From NCBI GenBank assembly GCA_041660815.1, contig JBAZVN010000005.1:1-64000 (forward strand): a stretch of 64,000 nt of DNA. Reading direction: 5' to 3'. Shown in pieces: positions 51,963-62,000 of this stretch; the first letter of the stretch is position 1, and every line of letters begins with the position of its first letter. Under the pieces are notes generated by a model, which saw only the letters and a program-made list of their open reading frames with translations, did not search any database and had not been told where the DNA came from. Source of the stretch: PALSA-1006 sp041660815 (lineage in GTDB: Bacteria; Pseudomonadota; Gammaproteobacteria; Burkholderiales; Gallionellaceae). A program made the position numbers and the translations under genes.

Positions 51963-54749
51963 ATGTTGAAGAAAAACATTATGAACCTGCTTACTACCCC
52001 TGCCGACCTTTCAAGTAAAGATGTTCCGCTACGCGAAGATATCCGTTTACTCGGACGAATTCTGGGCGACACCCTGCGTGAACAGGAAGGTGCAGAAAAC
52101 TTTGACATAATCGAAAATGTACGCCGCGCGGCAGTACGTTTTCGCAAAACGCAGGATGATCATGACAGTGATCAACTGGAAGCCATGCTCGACAACTTAT
52201 CGCCCGACCAAACGCTGGCAGTGGTACGCGCTTTCAGTTATTTCTCGCAACTATCTAATATTGCAGAAGATTTGCATCACAACCGGCGCCGCCGCGCGCA
52301 CTTGAAAGCCGGTTCACCGCCACAGCAAGGCAGTGTGCAGTGCGCCTTGGATCGCGTTAAGGATAAAAATGTGGATTTCGCCACGCTTCAGGCGTTTTTT
52401 GACAAGGCGATTATTTCACCGGTGTTAACCGCCCATCCCACCGAAGTTCAACGCAAAAGTATTCTGAATTGTCAGCTCATCATTTCCAGTCTGCTGGCCG
52501 AACGCGACCGCATGGATATGACGCCGGAGGAATTGGAGGATAACGAAATAGCCCTGCGGCGTTTTATCCTTATTTTGTGGCACACGCGCATGTTGCGCAC
52601 CACCAAATTAACCGTGCAGGACGAAGTTAAAAACGGCCTGAGTTTCTACGACTATACTTTCCTCAAAGAAATTCCAAAATTATATGGCGGATTGGAAAAG
52701 CAAATTGAGGCACGTTTCGGGCAGCCGATTAATTTACCGCCATTTTTGCGCGTGGGCAGCTGGATTGGCGGGGATCGCGATGGCAATCCATTTGTCACAC
52801 ACAAAGTCATGCTCGATGCCGCGCAACGCCATTCCGCCACCGCGCTGGAATATTATCTCGCTGAAACAGAACTACTCAGTTCCCGCCTCAGTCTGTCTTC
52901 GCGTTTGGTTGATGTCAGTCCCGAGCTGAGCGAACTCTCCGAGCATTCATCAGATAAAGCCGTTAGCCGTGAAGACGAACCCTATCGCCGCGTGCTCATC
53001 GAAATTTACTCGCGCCTGGTCGCCACCACCGAAAATTTAGGTCATCACGTCGGTCATTTGCATCCGGTCAGCAAATCCATTCGCCCTTATGCCAATTCTG
53101 CTGAATTTATTGCCGACTTGGATACCGTCATTCAATCGTTGCAACATCATGGCGCAACTTATCTGGCTCGCGGCCGTATGGCGGAATTGCGCCGCGCGGC
53201 AGAAGTATTCGGCTTTCACTTGGCACCGATTGATATGCGGCAACACAGCGCCATTCATCAGCAGGTCGTGGCGGAATTATTAGCCCCGAGCGGAATTGTC
53301 TACGCTGAACTGGACGAAACTGCGCGCCGTAAAGTACTGCTTGCCGCATTGCAGGCCGACAAACAACTCGCGCTTGATTTCTCGACATACTCCGAGCAAG
53401 TACAAAGTGAATTGAATTTAATGCTCGCCGCTGCAGAAATTCATCAACGCTTCGGGCGTGCCGCGTTGCCCAACTACATCATCTCAAAAGCTGATGCGGT
53501 GAGCGATTTATTGGAAGTGGCACTGATGGTGCAACAGACCGGCCTGCTTAAAATCGAGGGCAACAAGCAGCTGCACTTGAATATTATTCCGCTGTTTGAA
53601 ACCATCGGTGACTTACAGGGTTGCGGCCCGATTATGGATGAATTATTCTCGATTCCCTTGTATCGCGAACTATTGCAAAGCCGTGACAATACCCAGGAAG
53701 TCATGCTGGGATATTCGGACAGCAACAAGGACGGCGGCTATCTCACAGCCAATTGGGAATTGTATAAAGCCGAAGTGGAGCTCGTAAAAGTCTTTAATAA
53801 ACATGGAGTTGAATTGCGTCTTTTCCATGGTCGCGGCGGTACGGTCGGTCGCGGTGGCGGCCCGAGCTATCAGGCAATTCTGGCGCAACCACCCGGCAGC
53901 GTAAATGCCCAGATCCGCATCACCGAACAGGGCGAAGTTATTTCCAGCAAATATTCCGATCCGGAAATTGGCCGGCGCAATTTGGAAATTTTAATTGCGG
54001 CCACCCTGGAAGCCACCCTGCTCCATCATCACGGCGACGATTCCACCATGCCGGAATTTCATCGCATAATGGAAGCACTGAGTATCGACGCGTTTAATGC
54101 GTATCGTAAACTGGTTTACGAAACTCCCGGCTTTACCGAGTTCTTTTTCTCGGCTACACCGATTCGCGAAATTGCCGAACTTAACATCGGCAGCCGCCCT
54201 TCCTCGCGCAAAGCAACCGACAATATTGAAGATCTGCGCGCGATTCCCTGGGTATTCAGCTGGGGTTTAAATCGCACTTTGCTGCCCGGCTGGTTTGGTT
54301 TTGGCAGCGCGGTGCAGCAGTTTATTGCGCGCGAAGGTGCGACCGGTGTTGCCCAGTTACAAACGATGAATAAAAAATGGGCGTTCTTCCGCGGGCTACT
54401 TTCCAATATGGATATGGTGTTATCCAAAACCGATATGGGCATCGCTTCACGTTATGCCGAACTAGTACCAGACGAAGCATTGCGCGACAAAATATTTAGC
54501 GCGATTGAAGCCGAATGGCAACTTACCGTGGAGATGTTATTTAAAATCACCGGAGCCTCGTCATTACTGGAAGACAACCCGACTTTGGCACGCAGCTTGA
54601 CTACGCGCACACCGTACATTGATCCCTTGAACCACCTGCAAGTAGCATTACTGCAGCGCCACCGCGCCGGAGATAATGATGAAAAGGTCAAGCGTGCAAT
54701 TCATCTTACGATCAATGGCATTGCTGCCGGGATGCGCAACAGCGGCTAA
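51963..54749 (+). CDS. ppc: Phosphoenolpyruvate carboxylase
   Basis: Makes oxaloacetate from phosphoenolpyruvate and bicarbonate, refilling the citric-acid cycle. 928 residues, within the bacterial range. The catalytic elements are TAHPTEVQRKS near 157, GYSDSNKDGGYLTANW near 583 and FHGRGGTVGRGGGPSY near 621; the conserved C-terminal end is NGIAAGMRNSG. Two starts are possible, the ATG at 51963 or the one at 51981, which has a better purine-rich site (GAAGAAA) upstream. It shares its upstream region with the divergent heme operon. A repeat element follows its stop. Confidence 0.97.
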   Translation: MLKKNIMNLLTTPADLSSKDVPLREDIRLLGRILGDTLREQEGAENFDIIENVRRAAVRFRKTQDDHDSDQLEAMLDNLSPDQTLAVVRAFSYFSQLSNIAEDLHHNRRRRAHLKAGSPPQQGSVQCALDRVKDKNVDFATLQAFFDKAIISPVLTAHPTEVQRKSILNCQLIISSLLAERDRMDMTPEELEDNEIALRRFILILWHTRMLRTTKLTVQDEVKNGLSFYDYTFLKEIPKLYGGLEKQIEARFGQPINLPPFLRVGSWIGGDRDGNPFVTHKVMLDAAQRHSATALEYYLAETELLSSRLSLSSRLVDVSPELSELSEHSSDKAVSREDEPYRRVLIEIYSRLVATTENLGHHVGHLHPVSKSIRPYANSAEFIADLDTVIQSLQHHGATYLARGRMAELRRAAEVFGFHLAPIDMRQHSAIHQQVVAELLAPSGIVYAELDETARRKVLLAALQADKQLALDFSTYSEQVQSELNLMLAAAEIHQRFGRAALPNYIISKADAVSDLLEVALMVQQTGLLKIEGNKQLHLNIIPLFETIGDLQGCGPIMDELFSIPLYRELLQSRDNTQEVMLGYSDSNKDGGYLTANWELYKAEVELVKVFNKHGVELRLFHGRGGTVGRGGGPSYQAILAQPPGSVNAQIRITEQGEVISSKYSDPEIGRRNLEILIAATLEATLLHHHGDDSTMPEFHRIMEALSIDAFNAYRKLVYETPGFTEFFFSATPIREIAELNIGSRPSSRKATDNIEDLRAIPWVFSWGLNRTLLPGWFGFGSAVQQFIAREGATGVAQLQTMNKKWAFFRGLLSNMDMVLSKTDMGIASRYAELVPDEALRDKIFSAIEAEWQLTVEMLFKITGASSLLEDNPTLARSLTTRTPYIDPLNHLQVALLQRHRAGDNDEKVKRAIHLTINGIAAGMRNSG

Positions 54750-54871
54750 AATTTAAATTTTCGTCGCGAAATTGCGTTGCTCACAAAAAATTACGCCTTA
54801 CATATCATACATATGTTGCGGCCTAATTTTTTGTTCGCGCCTTGTCTAGCTTGGAAAATTTGAAATTTTTC
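54750..54871. repeat. Interspersed palindromic repeat, copy 2
   Basis: A diverged second copy of the element at 4877-5017, in the same orientation. Shared core blocks are GTTGCTCACAAAAAATTAC, CTTACATATCAT, GTTCGCGCCTTG and CTAGCTTGGAAAA. Its ends, AAAATTTAAATTTTC and GAAAATTTGAAATTTTT, are inverted. It fills the gap between the convergent ppc and apaH genes, starting right at the ppc stop. Confidence 0.8.
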
Positions 54872-54886
54872 AGGATACTCCAAAAT

Positions 54887-55711
54887 TTACTCCCAATCTT
54901 TTGCCACCGGCGTTTGACACGCCACCTGGAATATCCGACGGTCTTCTAGGCGGATTGCGGTCAGCGGCCCACCCCACAAACATCCGGTATCCAACGTAAT
55001 CAACTGCGGGGTAACGATTAGTCCCAGCGCCGACCAGTGGCCGCAGATAATTGTGGCTTTCTTGTACTTGTGTTTGGGCACCTCAAACCACGGCACATAG
55101 CCCGGCGGAATCTTTTCCACCTCGCCTTTAAACTTGAACTCCATCTCACCCTGCGGGGAGCAAATACGCATGCGCGTGAACGCATTGGTGATAACGCGCA
55201 GACGTTTATATCCGCCCAGATCATCGCCCCACTGATTCGGCATATTGCCGTACATATGCTCAAAAAAAGCCGGGTAGTCTTTGCCGCGCAACTGTTTTTC
55301 GACTTCACCGGCCAGCCGCACGGCTTGTTTGACACTCCATTGTGGCAGCAGGCCGGCATGCACCAAAACGTAGCTATCTTCGGCATGCAGCAAACGCTGC
55401 CGGCGCAGCCAATCCAGCAATTCTTCGCGATCCGGCGCGGCTAATATTTCATCCAGCGTATCGCTGGGATGCAGCTTACCAATGCCCTGCGCGACGGCCA
55501 GCAGGTGCAAATCATGATTTCCCAGCACAGTGATGGCGCTCTCACCGAGTGACTTTACCAGGCGCAACACCGCCAGCGATCCCGGTCCGCGATTAACCAG
55601 ATCGCCCACTAGCCACAATTTATCGTGCTGCGCATCAAATTTAATTTTTTCCAGTAACAACTGAAATTCGATAAAACAGCCTTGAATATCACCTACCGCA
55701 TAAATTGCCAT
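54887..55711 (-). CDS. apaH: Diadenosine tetraphosphatase (symmetrical)
   Basis: Hydrolyses Ap4A to two ADP. 274 residues from the ATG at 55711, where the conserved MAIYAVGDIQGCF begins; the frame is open to 55735. Metallophosphoesterase motifs are GDIQGC, GDLVNRGPGSL, GNHDLHLLA and ICGHWSALG, with the DTGCLWGGPLTA segment near the C-terminus. It is divergent from the hybrid kinase gene. Confidence 0.96.
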   Translation of the reverse strand: MAIYAVGDIQGCFIEFQLLLEKIKFDAQHDKLWLVGDLVNRGPGSLAVLRLVKSLGESAITVLGNHDLHLLAVAQGIGKLHPSDTLDEILAAPDREELLDWLRRQRLLHAEDSYVLVHAGLLPQWSVKQAVRLAGEVEKQLRGKDYPAFFEHMYGNMPNQWGDDLGGYKRLRVITNAFTRMRICSPQGEMEFKFKGEVEKIPPGYVPWFEVPKHKYKKATIICGHWSALGLIVTPQLITLDTGCLWGGPLTAIRLEDRRIFQVACQTPVAKDWE

Positions 55712-55858
55712 TTGGATATCACTAAAAATTATCAAAATATTTGGCTAGAAACTCTACCCTGCAGCGCTAATCGACGCAAATTTTTGTCATTTCATTACAG
55801 GGCGATATTGAATGTGAGAATATACCGTCCGGTCTTCCAAACTCTGCAAATTTTTGGC

Positions 55859-58800
55859 ATGAAGCGCTTAAAGTTTATACACATAGCAACACTGCTAATC
55901 GTCCTGACCGGGATGACTACTGCGATTTGGCAAGGGTATGACGCTAATCACAAGGCCCCGCCGCGCGTACTTAACATCGGCCTGTATGAAAATGCGCCAA
56001 AGATTTTTACCGGGACGAATGGACGGCCGGCAGGATTATTTGTCGAACTGCTCAACGAAATAGCGCATCGCGAAGGTTGGCAACTACACTATTCTGCGTG
56101 TGCGTGGGAAGACTGTCTGGCGCGACTCGCACAAGGCAACCTTGATCTGATGCCGGATGTGGCCTTCTCCAGCGAAAGAGCGCAATTATATGACTTTAAT
56201 AGAGTTTCTGCCGCTAGCGGCTGGTCGCAAATCTATAGCGATCCACAACTAAAAGTTCAATCTCTTGCCGACTTGGCCGGCAAACGCATCGCATTGTTAC
56301 AGGGAGGGATTCAACAAGCCTTTTTTGCACAACTGATGCAAAGCGGAAATTACCCCTATTTACCGGTAGCAGTTTCTTCTCTCGACCACGCCTACGCCGC
56401 AGTAGTCACCGGCGAAGCAGACGCTGTGGTCACAAATAATTTTTTTGCGGCACACAACGGCAACAAATATAAACTGCAGGAATCCCCGATTGTTTTTTTA
56501 CCGTCTAACTTATATTTTGCCGCAGCCAAAGGACGTCATGCCGACTTGCTGGAACGTATTGACGCCCATTTAACGGACTGGCGCAACGATTCTGATTCAA
56601 TCTATTTTGCAGCCTTGCATCGTGCCATGGCCGCACCGCAGGAAGTGCTATTGCCGGTTTGGGCGCTCTGGTCTTTGGGCGGCGGCGGGGTGGTCGTGTT
56701 GTTGCTGCTAAGTATCAGCTTTCTGTTGCGCTGGCAGGTCGCGCAGCGCACCCGGGAATTGCAGAACGAACGCGAAAATCTGGAACGTCTGGTCGCCGAA
56801 CGCACCGCTGAATTGCAAGCGGCCAAAGATGAAGCGGAAACCGCCAATCAATCCAAAAGCCAGTTTCTCGCCAATATGAGCCACGAAATTCGCACCCCGA
56901 TGAATGCCATTCTCGGCATGCTGTATTTGGCGCTGAAACAAGACCTATCTCCCGCCCTGCACAACTATCTCAGTAAGGCACGCGGTGGTGCACAAGCCCT
57001 GCTCTGCATCATCAACGACATTCTGGATATATCCAAAATTGAAGCCGGCAAGCTTGAAATCGAAGCGGTTGAATTCGGCCTCGAAAGTGTACTGGAACAG
57101 CTCACCGATTCAATCGGCCTGCAGGCGGAACACAAAGGAATTGAGTTTCTCATTCGTTACGACTCGAACATTCCCGTTACGCTGATTGGTGATCCGTTGC
57201 GCCTCGGCCAAGTACTGCTCAATCTGTGCAGCAACGCCATTAAATACACCGAAAGCGGCGAAGTGGAATTAGCGTTCCGCAGTCTGACCAAACGGAAAAA
57301 TGAATTTACCCTGCAAATTTCCGTACGCGATACCGGAATCGGAATGAGCGAGGAAATCCAACACAAACTTTTCCACAAATTTACCCAGGCGGATCAATCC
57401 ACCACGCGGCGTTTCGGCGGAACCGGACTGGGGCTGGCGATCAGCAAATCGCTGGTGGAATTGATGGGCGGACGCATCTGGATCGAGGACTCTCAACCGG
57501 GTAAAGGCAGTACCTTTTGCTGCACCGTGCAGCTTAAAATTTCCGAACAAGCCCAAACACACCGCCGCGCGCTACTGGATCAAGCCGGGCCGCTGCTACA
57601 GGATATTCATGTGCTAATCGTGGACGATAATGCAGTGGCGCGCGATATTTTTTCCGAAATGCTGTGTTTTTTACGACTCGATGTCAGCATTGCCGCAAAC
57701 GGTGCGGCGGCGCTTGAATTACTGCAAAAATCACATTTACCCCCTTTTGATCTGGTGCTGATGGACTGGCGCATGCCCGGGATGAATGGCGACGAAGTCA
57801 TTCGCCGCTTGCATGCCGATACTACATTGCAACAGCCCAAGATTATTATGATCACCGGTTACGGTAGCGAAGATGTCATTAAATTAGCCGACCAGGTTGA
57901 CGTCAATGGTTTCCTGGTTAAACCGGTTTCACCCTCCACGTTGCTTGACACTATTCTGACGGTTTTGGGACGCGGGCACATTTTGAACACCGGCAAAGCT
58001 CAACAAGACATGTTGTCAGGTATTAAGCATACTAATTTTTCAGGTGCGCATCTCTTGCTTGTTGAAGACAATGAAATCAATCGCGAATATGCCGGTGAAT
58101 TACTGCGCAGTATGAATATTCAAGTGGATGAAGCTGCAGATGGCGCAGAGGCGCTGAAAAAAGTGCAACAGCACGACTATCATGCTGTTTTAATGGATAT
58201 TCAGATGCCGGTAATGGATGGCTTGGAAGCCGCACGGCGCATCCGCGCACTTGCTCAACAACCCGGTGCAGAACGTTTTGCCACCCTGCCCATTATCGCC
58301 ATGACCGCACTGGCGATGCAACAAGATGCGGATAAAAGTCAGCAAGCAGGCATGAACGATCACCTGACCAAGCCGGTGGCGCCGGAGAGGCTCGAAGCAG
58401 CGTTAACCAGATGGTTACCCGCAAACCTGCAGATCACACGCGATGTAACACAGCAGCAAATATCAGCTTCCGATCACCCCGCCGATTTGCTTGCCTTGCG
58501 CAAAATTGATGCGATTCAAGGCATTCGACGTATCGGCAGCAAAACCGAGGCCTACCGCAAGCAATTACGGCGTTTCCGCGAACACTACGCAACAGCAGCG
58601 GATGAACTGCAGCGTACTATTACGCAACAAGGCTTGACGGCAGGTGAAGCGTATTGCCATGCCTTAAAAGGTGTAAGCGGCAATTTGGGGGCAAATGAGT
58701 TGTATGCGTGCACCTCCGACTTGGACAAAACATTAAAACAAAACCAATCGCCAACCACTACGCAATTTGAAAAATTTCGCGAATGTTTACAATTTGTTAT

Positions 58801-59086
58801 GCGCGATATTGACGGACTTGGCGCAGCGCTTAATCCTGCACCGAGCAGTGCCATTGTTTTGGGACGCGAGGAATTGCAGGCCAAGCTGGATGCCTTATCC
58901 GCATTATTGGAGACAGATTTGGGCGCGGCAGAAATGCCTTTGACAGAATTGCGCGCCGGTGTGGTTGATCGCGATGATCAAACGGCCATTGCTGAAATCG
59001 CCCGCAGGATTGATCAGTTTGAAATTGACGAAGCGCTCACCCGCATCAAGGCATTGCGGGAACGAATTAGTGCGGGGGATGAATAA
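55859..59086 (+). CDS. Hybrid sensor histidine kinase with periplasmic ligand-binding domain, two receivers and HPt
   Basis: Membrane sensor of 1075 residues from the ATG at 55859, which begins a signal/anchor segment (FIHIATLLIVLTGMTTAIW). Domains in order are a solute-binding type 3 domain (about 35-255, VLNIGLYENAPKIF, then ADLAGKRIALLQGG) and a membrane span (about 268-290). A coiled coil follows, then HisKA with phospho-His 342 in MSHEIRTPMNAILG and an ATPase domain (GLGLAISKSLVELMGG). Receiver 1 has Asp near 636, receiver 2 has Asp near 780 and the HPt His is near 934 (CHALKGVSGNLG). This is an unorthodox phosphorelay of the BvgS/EvgS type. The frame is open back to 55682, but earlier starts would add a long tail before the signal segment. 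Its stop overlaps the next gene start (TAATG). Confidence 0.92.
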   Translation: MKRLKFIHIATLLIVLTGMTTAIWQGYDANHKAPPRVLNIGLYENAPKIFTGTNGRPAGLFVELLNEIAHREGWQLHYSACAWEDCLARLAQGNLDLMPDVAFSSERAQLYDFNRVSAASGWSQIYSDPQLKVQSLADLAGKRIALLQGGIQQAFFAQLMQSGNYPYLPVAVSSLDHAYAAVVTGEADAVVTNNFFAAHNGNKYKLQESPIVFLPSNLYFAAAKGRHADLLERIDAHLTDWRNDSDSIYFAALHRAMAAPQEVLLPVWALWSLGGGGVVVLLLLSISFLLRWQVAQRTRELQNERENLERLVAERTAELQAAKDEAETANQSKSQFLANMSHEIRTPMNAILGMLYLALKQDLSPALHNYLSKARGGAQALLCIINDILDISKIEAGKLEIEAVEFGLESVLEQLTDSIGLQAEHKGIEFLIRYDSNIPVTLIGDPLRLGQVLLNLCSNAIKYTESGEVELAFRSLTKRKNEFTLQISVRDTGIGMSEEIQHKLFHKFTQADQSTTRRFGGTGLGLAISKSLVELMGGRIWIEDSQPGKGSTFCCTVQLKISEQAQTHRRALLDQAGPLLQDIHVLIVDDNAVARDIFSEMLCFLRLDVSIAANGAAALELLQKSHLPPFDLVLMDWRMPGMNGDEVIRRLHADTTLQQPKIIMITGYGSEDVIKLADQVDVNGFLVKPVSPSTLLDTILTVLGRGHILNTGKAQQDMLSGIKHTNFSGAHLLLVEDNEINREYAGELLRSMNIQVDEAADGAEALKKVQQHDYHAVLMDIQMPVMDGLEAARRIRALAQQPGAERFATLPIIAMTALAMQQDADKSQQAGMNDHLTKPVAPERLEAALTRWLPANLQITRDVTQQQISASDHPADLLALRKIDAIQGIRRIGSKTEAYRKQLRRFREHYATAADELQRTITQQGLTAGEAYCHALKGVSGNLGANELYACTSDLDKTLKQNQSPTTTQFEKFRECLQFVMRDIDGLGAALNPAPSSAIVLGREELQAKLDALSALLETDLGAAEMPLTELRAGVVDRDDQTAIAEIARRIDQFEIDEALTRIKALRERISAGDE

Positions 59087-62000
59087 TGATTGAAGCAAAT
59101 TACGCCACTCCCAAAATCCTCATTGTTGACGATGTAAGTGAAAACCTGCATGCCATGATGAATATATTGCGCGGTAACTATGTCATCGTTGCCGCCACCA
59201 ATGGTGAAAAAGCGCTGGAGCTGGCCTCGCGCGCACCACAGCCCGATCTGATTTTGCTTGATATTAAAATGCCCGGCTTGGACGGCTATGAAGTATTGCG
59301 CAGACTTAAATCCGAGCCAGGCACGGCGGATATTCCAGTTATTTTTGTCACCGCTTTAGACGAATCTGCTGATGAAGCCAAAGGGTTAACCATGGGTGCT
59401 GCGGACTACATCACCAAGCCGATCAATGCCGAATTGCTCAATTTACGCGTATTAACGCAACTTGAATTGCGTCGCTACCGCAGAAAACTTATTTCTGCGC
59501 CCGTTAACGGAAATGGCACGCCGGCACTGCATCCAAGCATTCTGCTGGTGGATGATATGCCGGAAAACATCCATGAGCTGATGAGTGTGCTTTCCGACGA
59601 ATATCGTATCCAGGTGGCCAATACCGGCGCCAAGGCCATTGAAATGGTACTGGGCACGACCCCGCCGGATTTGATCTTGCTGGATATTGTGATGCCGGAA
59701 ATGGATGGCTATGAAGTGTGCCGGCGCATCAAAGCCACTGAAATTGGCAATCAAATTCCGATAATTTTCCTTAGCGTGGTAGATAGTGCAGTGGAAAAAG
59801 TACGCGGCTTTTCGATTGGCGCGGCGGATTACATTACCAAGCCGTTTGATATCGACGAGGTGCGGGCACGCATTCGCACCCATCTGGAATTAAACCGCTT
59901 ACAGCGCTCCTTCGAGCAAATGGTCAGGCAGCAAACCCGCTCTTTAATTCTTAAAACCAGTTTGTATGCTGTGTTAAGCAAGAGTAATGCAGCGATCGTT
60001 CACGAGCGGGACAAGCAAGCTTTTCTGGAAAAAACCTGTGAGGTGATTTTGCAAGTGGAGGGCTTCAAACTGGCTTATATCGCCAGCGAAAATGCCGCAC
60101 ATCAAATTATTCCCATCGCTTACAAAGGCGCTGCCACGGATTACATTAAAAATCTGGTACTGAGCAGCGATGCCAACCTACCTGAAGGTCGCGGACCCAG
60201 CGGTACCGCAATTCGTGAAAACCGGGTGATCGTCATCAAGAATTTTATTAACGACCCGATGACCGAGCTCTGGCATGAGCCTGCCAAACAGCACGGGCTA
60301 CGCTCAACGATTACCTTGCCGATAAAAACTTCGGATTTTACCGGGGTCTTGGTGGTATTCTCCGATGTGGAAGATTATTTTGACAATGAAATCATTGAAT
60401 TACTTAAGCAACTCAGTGACGATGTTGCTTTCGGGCTGCACAATTTTTCGCTTGAAGCGCAGCGCAAAAATACCCTGGATAAGTTACAGCGCAGCGAAAT
60501 GATGCTGGAAATAGCCGGAAAATTGGTGCAAATGGGCGGCTGGGCGGTGGATGTTCCCAGCATGCAAATGACTTGGTCAAATGAAGTTTATGAGATTCAC
60601 GAAATCCCGCTGGATACGCTGGTCACGCCGGATCAAGCACTCCATTTTTATGCCCCGGAGTCTCTGAATACCATTAAAACTGCCATTGGCCAGCTGCTGA
60701 ATGAAGGAATTGGGTTCGACGAAGAACTTGAGGTCATCACTGCCAGCAAGCGGCGAATTTGGGTACGCTCAATCGGTCAGGCGGTACGGGATAGCAACGG
60801 AAAAATTTTGCTATTACAGGGCGCAGTTCAGGATATAACCCAGGCAAAACAAGATGTCGCAGATAAAATCGCCAGTGCCTCGCAAATTGACCGGCTTGCC
60901 CATTACGACCAACTTACCGGCCTGCCGAATCGCGCCTTACTGGAAGATCGCCTGAGTAATTCCATCGTGCATGCACAGCAACATAAACGTTACATCGGCT
61001 TGATCTTTCTCAATCTGGATCACTTCCATACGGTAAATGATATTTACGGCCATCTTGGCGGGGATCAAATCTTGACCGCCACGGCAGAACGTCTGTCGGT
61101 AGCAGTTTCCAATCTGGCAAGCATATCGCGTTTGTCGGCGGACACTTTTGTGATCATGCTGCCGGATTTAAACACCAGCGAAGAAATCAATCGCATCGCC
61201 GAACATATTTCACAGCAAGTTTATAAGCCTTTTAAACTGGGCGACCAGCAAATACAACTATCCGCGCGCATGGGAGTTGCAGTATATCCGGTGGATGGTG
61301 ATACAGCCGCCATCCTGATGAAAAACGCCGATTCCGCGCTGATCGATGCCAAGCAATCCGGCAGCCGCAATGGTTTCCGATTTTATTCTTCGAGTATGAA
61401 CGAGCGCGCCCTAAAACTGCTGACCATGAGTTCAAAATTACGCGAGGCTATCGAACAAAATCAGCTGGTGCTGTATTACCAGCCACAGGTAGATATCATT
61501 ACCGGACACATTATCGGCGCAGAAGCGTTAATCCGTATCCAGCATCCCGAACTGGGGCTTATCCCCCCCGGAGAGTTTATTTCAGTGGCCGAGGAAACCG
61601 GTTTAATTGTTCCAATGGGTGAATGGGCCATCCGCGAAGCTTGCCGGCAAATGCAGCAATGGCATAAGGAAATATCTACTGAGTTGATTGTGGCGGTGAA
61701 TCTTTCGCCCATGCAGTTGCATCAATCCAGCCTGATCGACACGGTAAAAAATGCGCTGCGGGATTCCGGTCTGGCTGCACAATATCTGGAATTGGAGTTT
61801 ACCGAAAGCGCCATTATGCAGAATGTGGGCGATACCATTGCAATCATGCAGCAGTTCAAAGACATGGGCTTGCACCTGTCCATCGATGATTTTGGAACCG
61901 GGTATTCCAGCTTGTCCTACTTGAAGCAGTTCCCCGTGGATAAGCTCAAAATCGACCAATCTTTTGTGAGCAACATTACCCAAGATCCCAATGATGCGGC

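Noticed and set aside
55682..55858. N-terminal extension of the hybrid kinase to 55682
   Set aside because: It would place 59 residues before the signal/anchor segment and overlap the start of the divergent apaH; the ATG at 55859 precedes the hydrophobic segment directly.
61563..61569. C7 run in the EAL protein as a phase-variation tract
   Set aside because: Seven bases in a Pro-Pro codon pair of the conserved IPPGEF motif; shorter than the surface-gene tracts and explained by the conserved protein sequence.
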